From positions 1,116,001 to 1,180,000 of the forward strand of contig NZ_JBHLWO010000002.1 of the NCBI RefSeq assembly GCF_042432805.1: 64,000 nucleotides of DNA, in the 5' to 3' direction. The notes below the pieces were generated by a model, which was not told the DNA's origin, did not search any database, and saw nothing but the letters and a program-made list of their open reading frames with translations. The translations under genes were made by a program, and so were the position numbers. Shown in pieces: positions 26,706 to 35,480 of this stretch. Each line of letters starts with the position of its first letter. The first letter of the stretch is position 1. Source of the DNA: Olivibacter oleidegradans (GTDB taxonomy: Bacteria; Bacteroidota; Bacteroidia; Sphingobacteriales; Sphingobacteriaceae).

Positions 26706-27941
26706 CTAACTTGCTAAATAAAATAAAGTGGACGAATTTTCTAATTGAAATATTTGTTGTGCTGTCTTCTGTATATCCTCAGGGGATACATTTAGGTATT
26801 TTACAACTTCGTCGTTAAGCATATCTGCGTTGCCTAGCAATTCAAAATATGCCAGATTCATCGCCTTGTCAAGAATTGACATCTCTGCAAATACCATGGT
26901 CGATTCTATTTTATTCTTTACCTTTTCAAGTTCATATCCCAACACGGGCGTATTTTGTAAATCACGTAATTGTTCCCATACAGCGTTTTCGGCAAGCTCC
27001 ATTGTGGTACTTGGCAAAGGTTTACCTTCTACTATAAATAAACCATTATCTAAACTGCCCAATAAATAAGCATTTATTTCACTGAAAAGCGATTGCTCTT
27101 TTACTAATCGACGGTACAATCGGGATGAATTACCTCTTGATAATATGTCTGAAATCAAATCGCAGGTATAATAGTCTTTTGAACGCCTATCGCTCATATG
27201 GAATGCCATATAGAGACTATTAACCGGTACATTGGCGGTAACTACCTCTCTTCGCGCCTCCAATTGCTTTGGCTCCGCCTCAAGATTGCGAATATATTTG
27301 GTACCGGAAGAAATGGAGCCGAACCACTTTTCGGCTAAATCTTTTACCACACTTACGTCCACGTCTCCTGCAATAACTAATATGGCATTTTGCGGCGTGT
27401 AATGTTTCTTAAAAAAATCCTTCACATCTTGTATTGATGCCAGTTCTATGTGGGAAATTTCCTTTCCGATGGTGGCCCATTTGTAGGGATGCTGTTTGTA
27501 TGCCAACGGTCGTAACTTAAGCCATACATCTCCGTAAGGTTGGTTAAGGTAACGTTGCTTGAATTCTTCCGATACTACTTGTTTTTGCGTTTCCAGGCTT
27601 TTTTCGCTAAACGCCAAACTTAACATGCGGTCGCTCTCCAACCAGAAAGCAGTTTCCAGATTAATGGCAGGCAGCGTTATGTAATAATTTGTGATATCAT
27701 TGCTGGTGAAGGCGTTACTTTCGCCACCAACTCGTTGCAGCGGCAAATCAAACTGAGGGATATTAACGGATCCACCGAACATCAAATGTTCAAAAAGATG
27801 AGCAAACCCCGTCTTATCGGGTTCCTCATCCCTTGCTCCTACATCGTAAAGTATATTGAGTACGGCCATTGGAGTCGACTTGTCTTCGTGTACCAATACC
27901 CTTAAGCCATTGTTTAACGTGAACCTTTCATATTTTACCAT
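26706..27941 (-). CDS. M16 family zinc peptidase, catalytic subunit
   Basis: A 411-residue insulinase-type peptidase. The inverted zinc motif HLFEH lies at residues 48-52 (His48, Glu51, His52), and the distal glutamate region VVSEEFKQRYLNQPYGD follows at about 120. The N-terminal pattern NGLRVLVHEDKSTPMA is typical of the family. It is the first gene of a two-gene operon with the non-catalytic partner. No signal peptide is visible. Confidence 0.92.
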   Translation of the reverse strand: MVKYERFTLNNGLRVLVHEDKSTPMAVLNILYDVGARDEEPDKTGFAHLFEHLMFGGSVNIPQFDLPLQRVGGESNAFTSNDITNYYITLPAINLETAFWLESDRMLSLAFSEKSLETQKQVVSEEFKQRYLNQPYGDVWLKLRPLAYKQHPYKWATIGKEISHIELASIQDVKDFFKKHYTPQNAILVIAGDVDVSVVKDLAEKWFGSISSGTKYIRNLEAEPKQLEARREVVTANVPVNSLYMAFHMSDRRSKDYYTCDLISDILSRGNSSRLYRRLVKEQSLFSEINAYLLGSLDNGLFIVEGKPLPSTTMELAENAVWEQLRDLQNTPVLGYELEKVKNKIESTMVFAEMSILDKAMNLAYFELLGNADMLNDEVVKYLNVSPEDIQKTAQQIFQLENSSTLFYLAS

Positions 27942-28057
27942 AGATTGTTGTTTTATTTTGGGTTAGCAAACCTACTATAATTTTTAGAATAAAAAACCTA
28001 ACAATCTAATATTTGCCGGCTTTTCCGTTTAGTTTTGTATGGCAAAAATTACACAGC

Positions 28058-28942
28058 ATGTTTCCTTTTAATTTTTTTAGTCCTATAGAGCGACTACGAT
28101 ACGAGCCTTTTTATAAAAAGAACTATACAGTAGATATCAAACGAGATGATCTGATCCATCCCTTTATCTCAGGCAACAAATGGAGAAAGTTAAAGTATCT
28201 GTTGCAAGATGCTCATAAAAACGGAAGGAATCATTTGGTAACATTTGGCGGAGCTTGGTCCAATCACCTCCTTGCAACCGCCGCTGCCGCTGCTTCATTC
28301 GGATTTAAATCTACCGGCTTTGTGCGAGGCGAACTGGTAGACAACGCCAATCTGAAACTTTGTCAATTATTTGGTATGCAGCTTATATTTGTTGAAAGAG
28401 AGGCTTATAGAAATAAACAACATGTGTTTGATCACTACTTTGGACAGGACAAATATGCCTATTTCATCAACGAAGGAGGCGCTTCCTCTCTTGCTTTACT
28501 CGGTTGTGCGGAAATAATTGATGAGCTTCGCACAGATTATGATCATATCTTTTGCGCCTGTGGGACGGGTACGACTTTAGCTGGCTTAAGTATGGGATTA
28601 AAACAGCGTAACCAACAAACCAAATTACATGGTGTTTCTGTTCTCGCCGGTGGTGATTTTCTCTTAGAGGATATAAAAAAATTGTACGGTGAAGCAGACA
28701 ACATTACAATACATACAAGCTATCACTTTGGTGGATACGCAAAAACAAAACCCCCATTAATGGATTTTACTAAGTCGTTTGTTAGCAGCACCGGTGTCTT
28801 AATAGAACCTGTGTATACCGCTAAAACCTTCTATGCATTGATGGATTTGATTGAAAACAATTACTTCCAAGAAGGTGCAAGAATTTTAGTCCTGCATACC
28901 GGTGGACTGATCGGTATTTTAGGTAAAATAGACGAGTTTTAG
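28058..28942 (+). CDS. PLP-dependent D-cysteine desulfhydrase / ACC deaminase family enzyme
   Basis: A 294-residue enzyme of the tryptophan-synthase-beta PLP fold. The Schiff-base lysine is in ISGNKWRKLKY (near residue 42), and the phosphate-binding region FGGAWSNHLLATAAAA, plus the glycine-rich ACGTGTTLAG, are typical of DcyD and 1-aminocyclopropane-1-carboxylate deaminase. Which substrate applies cannot be read from the sequence. The frame is open from 28013, but ATG 28058 gives the family N-terminus (SPIERL). It is monocistronic between divergent and co-oriented neighbours. Confidence 0.87.
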   Translation: MFPFNFFSPIERLRYEPFYKKNYTVDIKRDDLIHPFISGNKWRKLKYLLQDAHKNGRNHLVTFGGAWSNHLLATAAAAASFGFKSTGFVRGELVDNANLKLCQLFGMQLIFVEREAYRNKQHVFDHYFGQDKYAYFINEGGASSLALLGCAEIIDELRTDYDHIFCACGTGTTLAGLSMGLKQRNQQTKLHGVSVLAGGDFLLEDIKKLYGEADNITIHTSYHFGGYAKTKPPLMDFTKSFVSSTGVLIEPVYTAKTFYALMDLIENNYFQEGARILVLHTGGLIGILGKIDEF

Positions 28943-29078
28943 TGATATTTTGTTGAATTGGTATTTTTTTGTCATAAATAATAGGTTGAAATTTAAATAT
29001 GAAATAATTATTCGGTATAAATTGCGTTTTTTGAAATTTTATCTTATGTTTGATAATAAACCAAATCAATAGCATTTT

Positions 29079-30410
29079 ATGAACAGGATCTCCATTACTC
29101 CCGAAAATGCACAGGCCATTATTGGTAAACACGTACTTACTGATGGTTATGACTTAACATTGGATCTAAAGAAGAGCCAAGGCGTTATGATGTATGATTC
29201 AAAGCATGGCAGAGAAATTCTCGACTTCTTCACTTGCTTTGCTTCCGTACCACTGGGTTATAACCATCCTAAAATGTTAAATGATGGCGATTTCAAAGAA
29301 GATTTACTACTAGCGGCATTAACAAATCCATCTAATTCGGACATTTATACAATGCAGTACGCTAAATTTGTAGACACATTTGATCGTGTGGGGATTCCCT
29401 CTTATTTACCGCACGCTTTTTTTATTGCGGGAGGTGGTTTGGCCGTGGAGAACGCGCTGAAAACAGCAATGGATTGGAAAGTACAAAAAAATTTCCAAAA
29501 GGGATATATTAAAGAAAGAGGGTTTAAAGTTATACACTTTCAGAAAGCTTTTCATGGTCGTACAGGTTATACCCTTAGTTTGACCAATACACAACCGGAG
29601 AAAACGAAATGGTTTGCCAAATTTGACTGGCCCAGAGTGAGCGTTCCGTATATCGAATTTCCTTTTACTGACCAAGGATATGAAGATCTTCTTAAACGCG
29701 AAGAACAGTCGCTAGCTCAAATTAAGCAAGCTTTTGCCGACAATAGAGATGATATTTGCGCTATTATTATTGAACCTATACAATCTGAGGGTGGCGATAA
29801 TCACGTAAGGAGAGAATTCTTGGAACAGCTACGTATTTTAGCGAATGAAAATGATGCGCTTTTAATTTACGATGAGGTGCAGACCGGCGTAGGTTTAACA
29901 GGTAAATTTTGGTGCCACGAGCATTTTGGGGCGAAGGCGAGGCCTGATATTATCGCATTCGGGAAGAAAATGCAGGTCTGTGGCATTTTAGTAGGCGAAA
30001 AAATTGATGATATAAAAACAAATGTCTTTAAGGTTCCCTCACGGATTAATTCTACTTGGGGCGGAAATTTGGTTGACATGGTAAGAGCGACTAAAATTTT
30101 GCAAATCATTGAAGAAGACAAGCTCGTTTCGCAAGCCGCCGAACTCGGTGAATATTTACAGCAAAAGCTTTTGACCTTAGCAGACAAGTACACGATAATT
30201 AATAATGTTAGAGGTCGAGGATTACTAGCAGCTTTTGATTTTCCGAACAAAGAAAGTCGAAACCATTTTTTAAAGAAAAGCCTTGATAAAAATGTGTTAT
30301 TGTTGGGATGTGGAGAGCGAAGCATTCGTTTTCGGCCAGCTTTGGTAATACAACGTGACGATATTGACAAGGGTGTTAGCATAATGGGCGAAGTTCTTCA
30401 GTCCTTGTAA
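29079..30410 (+). CDS. lat: L-lysine 6-transaminase
   Basis: A class-III PLP aminotransferase of 443 residues that moves the epsilon-amino group of lysine to 2-oxoglutarate, giving 2-aminoadipate semialdehyde. Signature blocks are DFFTCFASVPLGYNHPKM, AFFIAGGGLAVENALKTAMD, the aspartate region LLIYDEVQTGVGLTG and the PLP-lysine region FGKKMQVCG (Lys296/297). The lysine-branch wording (FGKKMQVCG) separates it from ornithine enzymes. The role is probably lysine catabolism or pipecolate-type metabolism. It converges with the CNNM gene with only 4 nt between the stops. Confidence 0.9.
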   Translation: MNRISITPENAQAIIGKHVLTDGYDLTLDLKKSQGVMMYDSKHGREILDFFTCFASVPLGYNHPKMLNDGDFKEDLLLAALTNPSNSDIYTMQYAKFVDTFDRVGIPSYLPHAFFIAGGGLAVENALKTAMDWKVQKNFQKGYIKERGFKVIHFQKAFHGRTGYTLSLTNTQPEKTKWFAKFDWPRVSVPYIEFPFTDQGYEDLLKREEQSLAQIKQAFADNRDDICAIIIEPIQSEGGDNHVRREFLEQLRILANENDALLIYDEVQTGVGLTGKFWCHEHFGAKARPDIIAFGKKMQVCGILVGEKIDDIKTNVFKVPSRINSTWGGNLVDMVRATKILQIIEEDKLVSQAAELGEYLQQKLLTLADKYTIINNVRGRGLLAAFDFPNKESRNHFLKKSLDKNVLLLGCGERSIRFRPALVIQRDDIDKGVSIMGEVLQSL

Positions 30411-30414
30411 TAGG

Positions 30415-31689
30415 CTATTCGGGAATGCGGGTAATAAGTATCTTATCGATACGCATTCCATCCATGTCAACAACCTCAAGCTCAAAATTATTCCATCTAA
30501 CTTTTTCAGTCAAGGTAGGGATATGGTCTAACAGTTTTAACAATAAACCTCCCAGCGTGGTGAAATTATTGGTTTCAGGGACATCAGACACCTTGAAATA
30601 TTGAATAAATTCAAAGAGGGGCAACTTACCGTCAGCTAACCATGTATTTTCAGAACGCTGTATAATTTGATAATCGTTTGCTGTATCCGTCTTATCACTT
30701 ATCAATTCATCTAATATATCATTGATAGAAATCAGTCCCTGAAGATCACCATATTCATCTAAAACGATTCCATAATGCTGCTGTGCGCTTCTTAATAGCT
30801 CCAAAACTCGATAGGCCGCGGTATATTCCGAAACAAACAGCGCTTTTCTGACATGGCGCTTCAGGTTCGGTGAAGAAGTGGAGGATTCTTGCAGAAAAAG
30901 TTCCCTAACCGAAACCAGTCCTAGTAAATTATCCAACGATCGTTCACATACCGGATAAACCGAATGAGGTCGACTTCGGATTTTTGATTTTATGGTCTCC
31001 CAATTATCGTTTATATCAATCCAAACAAGATCCATGCGATGAGTCATTAATTCGCCGGCCCTTCTATCTCCTAATGAAAAAACACGCCGGACAAGATCTT
31101 GTTCTATTGGTTGTATTTCCCCTCCCTCCGTACTATCTTTAATGATGGCATTTATTTCTTCTTCAGAGACGGCCTCATCATGATAGTCCTTTATTCCAAA
31201 TAAGTTAAAAAAAAGATTGCTGGTTTTCGTCAAAATCCAGATAATAGGTAAAGAGATTCTGGAAAGTATGGTCATTGGCGCCGCGATAGTTGTCGCAATT
31301 GCCTCAGGATAATGCAAACCTATCCGTTTTGGAATGAGTTCACCGAATACAATAGTAAGATAGGTAATAAATAAAACGACTAAAAAGACTGCAACTGATT
31401 CCGCGTAAGGGGTGATTAACTCGATGCTTCTTAAATAGTTGGCCACGGTCAGCGTTAAACTTTTGCCGCTAAAAAGTCCGGTAAGAATACCAACAAGCGT
31501 AATACCTATTTGAACCGTTGATAAAAAGGTCGTTGGATTGTTGGCTAATTCGAGCGCTTTAGCTGCCCCCGTATCCCCTTTCTTTATTGAAGCTTCCAGC
31601 TTGAACTTTCTGGTTGAAACCAAGGCGAGCTCACTCATCGAAAAAAGGCCATTGATAAGAATGAGTGCAATGATGATTACAATTTCCAT
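30415..31689 (-). CDS. CNNM/CorC-type hemolysin family membrane protein
   Basis: A 424-residue protein with an N-terminal DUF21/CNNM membrane domain (about 1-180: NGLFSMSELALVSTRKFKLE, then FGELIPKRIGLHYPE), a pair of CBS domains (about 205-330, with VYPVCERSLDNLLGLVSVRE and ILDEYGDLQGLISINDIL) and a C-terminal CorC_HlyC domain (about 345-424, LADGKLPLFEF). The family is linked to Mg or Co efflux and adenosyl-nucleotide sensing through the CBS domains. It is a single gene on the minus strand. Confidence 0.9.
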   Translation of the reverse strand: MEIVIIIALILINGLFSMSELALVSTRKFKLEASIKKGDTGAAKALELANNPTTFLSTVQIGITLVGILTGLFSGKSLTLTVANYLRSIELITPYAESVAVFLVVLFITYLTIVFGELIPKRIGLHYPEAIATTIAAPMTILSRISLPIIWILTKTSNLFFNLFGIKDYHDEAVSEEEINAIIKDSTEGGEIQPIEQDLVRRVFSLGDRRAGELMTHRMDLVWIDINDNWETIKSKIRSRPHSVYPVCERSLDNLLGLVSVRELFLQESSTSSPNLKRHVRKALFVSEYTAAYRVLELLRSAQQHYGIVLDEYGDLQGLISINDILDELISDKTDTANDYQIIQRSENTWLADGKLPLFEFIQYFKVSDVPETNNFTTLGGLLLKLLDHIPTLTEKVRWNNFELEVVDMDGMRIDKILITRIPE

Positions 31690-31788
31690 TATTCTATTAA
31701 ATAAATCTAAAAGACGGGTTTATCTCTATCTTTATCTAACAAAATGGGCATCTATTGGTTTTTAGTACTTCTGAAGTTCTTATTCTAT

Positions 31789-32769
31789 TTAAACGGCAAT
31801 CTGTCTATTATACTTACTTTTATATTGTGTTGGTGAAAGGCCCGTGATACGTTTGAAGGTTGTCCGAAAGGACTTGGAATCACTATAGCCCACGTTATAC
31901 ATTACCTCATTTACGTTTTCATTGCTTGTCTCAAAACTTAACTTGGCGGCTTCAATTCTGACGCGTTGTATGTATTCTAAGATCGTGTTGCCGGTTGCCT
32001 TTTTAAAGCGTCGTTCAAAGTTCCTTCTTCCGGTGGCCAATTTATCCGCAAGATCTTCAACGGTAATGCGTTCGCGGAAATTCTCCTCAATAAGCTCCTG
32101 TGCACGCCGAACGGTTAAATCTTCATGATCTTTCTGTCTTTGAAAGATGATAAACTGAGATTGATTGTTTCTTTCGATATCAATTTCAAACATTTTCGAT
32201 GATCGAATGGCCATTTCACGCCCGGCAAATTTCTCCACCAAATACAGGATGAGATTTAGCGACGAGTAGGCACCCCCACTTGTATAAATTCCCCTTTCGT
32301 CCGTAATAACCTTGTATGGCATCAGTTTCACGTGTGGGAACATACTACTGAATTCATTAGCCGATAACCAATGCGTTGTGCAGCTTCTACCGTTTAACAA
32401 GCCAGTAGAGGCCAAAAGAAAGGCACCGACACATAATGAGGCAATTTCGGCCCCAAGTTGATATTGCTTTTGAATCCAAGGCACAAATTCACGATTTACG
32501 GCTACAATATCTTTCATATTTCCGTGAATAGCAGGAATAACAATGAGGTCTGTTTTTTTTAGCTGATGAATCGTCGTGTCAGAACGTATGCTAAAGATTC
32601 TGCCCGATGAAACTGCTTCGTCTGAAAGGCCCACTATCTGAATGTCGAAAAGAGCTTCCTTTCCGGTGCTTTGTAGCGCTTCATTAATTTTAGAGAACAT
32701 TTTATAGGTGGCTTCCATGCTACTCAAGCTCGTTTCGCCTATTGGATTAAGTAAAGAGATATGTTTCAT
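31789..32769 (-). CDS. GlxA-type regulator: DJ-1/PfpI domain plus AraC HTH
   Basis: A 326-residue transcription factor. The N-terminal half (about 1-190) is a DJ-1/PfpI domain (LIVIPAIHGNMKD, then ASLCVGAFLLASTGLLNGRS with the nucleophile-elbow cysteine). The C-terminal half has a double AraC helix-turn-helix (ENFRERITVEDLADKLATG and VNEVMYNVGYSDSKSFRTTF). An upstream extension to 32886 is open but contains a terminator hairpin; ATG 32769 (MKHISLL) is the natural start. Targets are unknown. Confidence 0.9.
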   Translation of the reverse strand: MKHISLLNPIGETSLSSMEATYKMFSKINEALQSTGKEALFDIQIVGLSDEAVSSGRIFSIRSDTTIHQLKKTDLIVIPAIHGNMKDIVAVNREFVPWIQKQYQLGAEIASLCVGAFLLASTGLLNGRSCTTHWLSANEFSSMFPHVKLMPYKVITDERGIYTSGGAYSSLNLILYLVEKFAGREMAIRSSKMFEIDIERNNQSQFIIFQRQKDHEDLTVRRAQELIEENFRERITVEDLADKLATGRRNFERRFKKATGNTILEYIQRVRIEAAKLSFETSNENVNEVMYNVGYSDSKSFRTTFKRITGLSPTQYKSKYNRQIAV

Positions 32770-32832
32770 GGAACGAGGTTTAATGTTAAAATACCGCCTT
32801 AAACGCTTTAATTCAGATAACAAATTTAGCAT

Positions 32833-32860
32833 AAAAGGGTGTCGCAAGCAACACCCTTTT
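32833..32860 (-). terminator. Terminator after the CDGSH gene
   Basis: AAAAGGGTGT and ACACCCTTTT form a perfect 10-bp stem with an 8-nt loop, 55 nt past the CDGSH stop on the minus strand. It separates that gene from the GlxA-type gene downstream. Confidence 0.7.
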
Positions 32861-32914
32861 ATGACGCAATTTGCCTTGAATGACAACTGCTTTTAAATTT
32901 GGAGAATCGTTGTT

Positions 32915-33136
32915 CTATTTTTTCGGCGGGAGATCGAACGCGATTGCTTCGTGTTCGAAATGTCCTTTATGAGAGCCGTCGCAAAACGGTTTTTTTGATG
33001 ACAGGCCGCAACGACAGATCGATACAACCGTGCGTCCATCCAAACCATATGGCGTACCGTTTTTGTCAACTATTTCAAATTCTCCTTCCACCCTTAGGGA
33101 GCCGTTTTCGTTGATTGTTAGTTTAGTTTTAGTCAT
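32915..33136 (-). CDS. CDGSH iron-sulfur domain protein
   Basis: A 73-residue protein with one CDGSH-type [2Fe-2S] site. The pattern CRCGLSSKKPFCDGSHKG contains the C-x-C, the later Cys and the histidine ligand. Small CDGSH proteins are redox or iron-sulfur carriers, but no specific partner is known. It is divergent from the NUDIX gene with 126 bp between starts. Confidence 0.9.
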   Translation of the reverse strand: MTKTKLTINENGSLRVEGEFEIVDKNGTPYGLDGRTVVSICRCGLSSKKPFCDGSHKGHFEHEAIAFDLPPKK

Positions 33137-33231
33137 GAGTTATAATTTGTGCAAAAGTATAAATATGTGGCAGCTCCTGTAAAAATAAACGCAATTCAGA
33201 TTGATTCTTCGATTTTCTCTGACAGAAGGTA

Positions 33232-33239
33232 TACATTTG
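33232..33239 (+). promoter_or_regulatory. TACATTTG -7 element of the NUDIX gene
   Basis: TACATTTG matches TAnnTTTG and lies 23 nt before the ATG at 33263. The nearest TTG upstream (33201) is 28 nt away, longer than usual, so the -33 element is uncertain. Confidence 0.45.
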
Positions 33240-33262
33240 TCAATTAAAGAGCCCTTATACTT

Positions 33263-33733
33263 ATGAAAAGAAGCGCAGGTATTTTGCTTTATCGACTAAA
33301 AGACGGAAAGGTGGAGTTTTTCCTCGTTCACCCCGGTGGGCCATTTTTTGCGAAAAAAGATCAGGGCTTTTGGACGATCCCTAAAGGAGAGTTTGAAAAT
33401 GCCGAACCTCCACTTTCCGCAGCAAAACGCGAATTTGAGGAAGAGACGGGATGCTCCATTGAAGGCGAATTTATTGAGCTGGACCCTGTGATTCAAAAGG
33501 GCGGAAAGAAAGTCCTATGCTGGTTGTTGGAAGGGAATATGGACTTGGATAACATCCGAAGTAATACCTTTGAGATGATATGGCCTCCCAAATCGGGAAG
33601 AATACAACAGTTTCCCGAAATAGACAAGGCTGGATGGTTTTCCATAGACGAAGCAAAACGATTGATAAACGAAAAGCAATTTTCGTTCCTTGATCAGGCT
33701 TTTTCTCTCCTTAATGCTCGGATGAATAGTTGA
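33263..33733 (+). CDS. NUDIX hydrolase
   Basis: A 156-residue hydrolase with a full NUDIX box: G-EFENAEPPLSAAKREFEEETG follows the G-x5-E-x7-RE-x-EE-x-G pattern. The N-terminus MKRSAGILLYRLKDGKVEFF and the HPGGPFFAKKDQGFWTIPKG segment resemble the Ap4A/diphosphoinositol-phosphohydrolase-like branch (MTH1/DIPP type). It hydrolyses a nucleoside-diphosphate-linked substrate, unknown here. It is convergent with the topoisomerase IB gene, 27 nt apart. Confidence 0.92.
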   Translation: MKRSAGILLYRLKDGKVEFFLVHPGGPFFAKKDQGFWTIPKGEFENAEPPLSAAKREFEEETGCSIEGEFIELDPVIQKGGKKVLCWLLEGNMDLDNIRSNTFEMIWPPKSGRIQQFPEIDKAGWFSIDEAKRLINEKQFSFLDQAFSLLNARMNS

Positions 33734-33760
33734 ATAATCACTTCGTCCTATTTGGATCAA

Positions 33761-34819
33761 TCAAGAAGTTAATCTCAATAGGATTTGCTGGCTTTTCTTT
33801 AAGTTATGAAGAAATGTTATCAAGAGTGGTTCGACTTCATGAATAGGCAGCGATTTCACTTCATCGCTAGTAGTTTTGCGAAGATAGCTTTGCAAGCTGC
33901 CCGCTAAATAGGCGTCAATTAAGTCATTACAAACATATGAAGCTCTACATACGGCTCTTGTGTTTCCCAATTTTTTAGCAACGAAATCGAGACAGGCATT
34001 TAGGTTCTTTTTATAAGACTTCACCTGTTGCTCTTCAGTGCTTAGCTCAAGTAGGTACTTAAAAGCCCATAAGGTTGCATACCATGTTCTAAAATCCTTT
34101 GACGTAAAGTTCTGTCCGGTGTGCCTTTGGATATATTCATTTAAATCGCCGGAATCTAAGGAGCAGATTTCCTGATCGTCATTATAATATTGAAAAACCT
34201 CTTGGCCTGGAATTTCCATAACCTGACGAAGTCTCTTAGTCAAACTACGATTACTGAGTTTAATGTTGTGCTTTTTGCCCTTTTTTCCTGTAAAGTTAAA
34301 AGTAACAATTTGTCCTTCTATTTTTACATGTCGACTTCGTAAGGTCGTCAATCCATAACTGTTATTCTCCCGTCGATAGCGGTCGTTCCCGGCGCGCATA
34401 AGAGTGTTTTCCATGATGCTGAGTGCAATGGCAGAAACGCGGTCTTTACCAAGGTTTCGTTGTCTGCAATCAGCCGTAATCGCCTCTCTCAATGATGGTA
34501 GTACCTTTCCAAAGGCGAGGATACGATTAATTTTGTGTTTTTCTCTTGTTTCGTTCCATAGCGGGTGATATAAGTATTGCTTTCTCCCCTTATCGTCCAA
34601 TCCGGTGGCCTGAAGGTGGCCATTATCGTAAGGACTTATCCAAACGTTTTTCCAAGCTGGCGGAATCACTAAACTTTTTATTCTTTTTATTAATTCTTTA
34701 TCAACGATCGGCTTTTTATTGATGTCTAAATAGCAATATCCCTTCCCCTTTTTTACCCGAGTATAACCATCAGAACTATCATTACAATAGCGCAACTGCT
34801 GCTTGCTTACTTTTAACAT
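33761..34819 (-). CDS. DNA topoisomerase IB (poxvirus-like)
   Basis: A 352-residue bacterial type IB topoisomerase. The N-terminal beta domain (IPPAWKNVWISPYDNGHLQA, then GRKQYLYHP) and the catalytic domain with arginine and histidine residues (YGLTTLRSRHVKIEG, FTSKDFRTWYATLWA) are visible. The active-site tyrosine is probably in CRASYVCNDLID. The length fits the family. It nicks and rejoins one DNA strand to relax supercoils. It is divergent from the large PKS gene, from which it is separated by 661 bp. Confidence 0.92.
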   Translation of the reverse strand: MLKVSKQQLRYCNDSSDGYTRVKKGKGYCYLDINKKPIVDKELIKRIKSLVIPPAWKNVWISPYDNGHLQATGLDDKGRKQYLYHPLWNETREKHKINRILAFGKVLPSLREAITADCRQRNLGKDRVSAIALSIMENTLMRAGNDRYRRENNSYGLTTLRSRHVKIEGQIVTFNFTGKKGKKHNIKLSNRSLTKRLRQVMEIPGQEVFQYYNDDQEICSLDSGDLNEYIQRHTGQNFTSKDFRTWYATLWAFKYLLELSTEEQQVKSYKKNLNACLDFVAKKLGNTRAVCRASYVCNDLIDAYLAGSLQSYLRKTTSDEVKSLPIHEVEPLLITFLHNLKKSQQILLRLTS

Positions 34820-35480
34820 AACTGTCCGAATTTAGAATAGTTAACATATATTACTAAGCTTTTGTGTGAATTAGGGAGCTGAATAATCGAATGTTTTTTA
34901 CTAAAGTGTCAGACACTTCATTTTAGCACATGATGACGCAGAATAGGCTTAGCATGTTTTTTGGTACCACATTAGATTTATGCTAATGCGGAGGGCGCTC
35001 GCATAATATTTGGAACTTTTTTTATGCGTATTTAACATGGAATCGAGCTTCTTTAATGTTTTCTTAACAAAAAATCAACAAAACCATCATTACCGATCGA
35101 AAAACAGTTGAAATGTTGCCGATTTGCTTTAAAAAACCAATGAACAAAATGAACAAAAGAAAAAAGTCCATCATTTACTAATTTGCATCACAAATAACAG
35201 ATAGAAATGCTTTGTTATAATCTCACGCTATTCGAGGCAAACACAAAAGAATGATGATTGCATATTGTAATTTAAAGACACCTCTTCTATTTCTTTGTTC
35301 GCTTTTGAATTTATGCACATACAAAGCAAATTAATAAAACGAATGCTGATTTGGCCTTCGTAAGAACCTCACATAATAGTTCATCAAATTTATGAAACAG
35401 AACAATAAGCAGATTCCTTAAACGAAAAAAATCCAACCAACTATTTTTTATCGTTTACTACACTTATAATTATTAGCATC
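34820..35480. other. Long AT-rich intergenic region before the PKS genes
   Basis: 661 bp without an ORF between the divergent topoisomerase IB and the lipid synthase. It holds a palindrome at 34904-34918 and short direct repeats such as AATGAACAA twice near 35139. No match to TTG-N19-TAnnTTTG is convincing near the PKS start; TATCGTTTA at about 35449 is the nearest relative. I see no tRNA or other RNA gene. The length suggests a regulated promoter and 5' leader. Confidence 0.6.
34904..34918. promoter_or_regulatory. Operator-like palindrome AAGTGTC-a-GACACTT
   Basis: Perfect 7-bp arms with a single central base lie 85 bp upstream of topoisomerase IB and about 560 bp upstream of the lipid synthase. 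This shape suits a dimeric regulator. No regulator gene lies beside it and the palindrome has no U-tract, so it is not a terminator. Confidence 0.4.
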
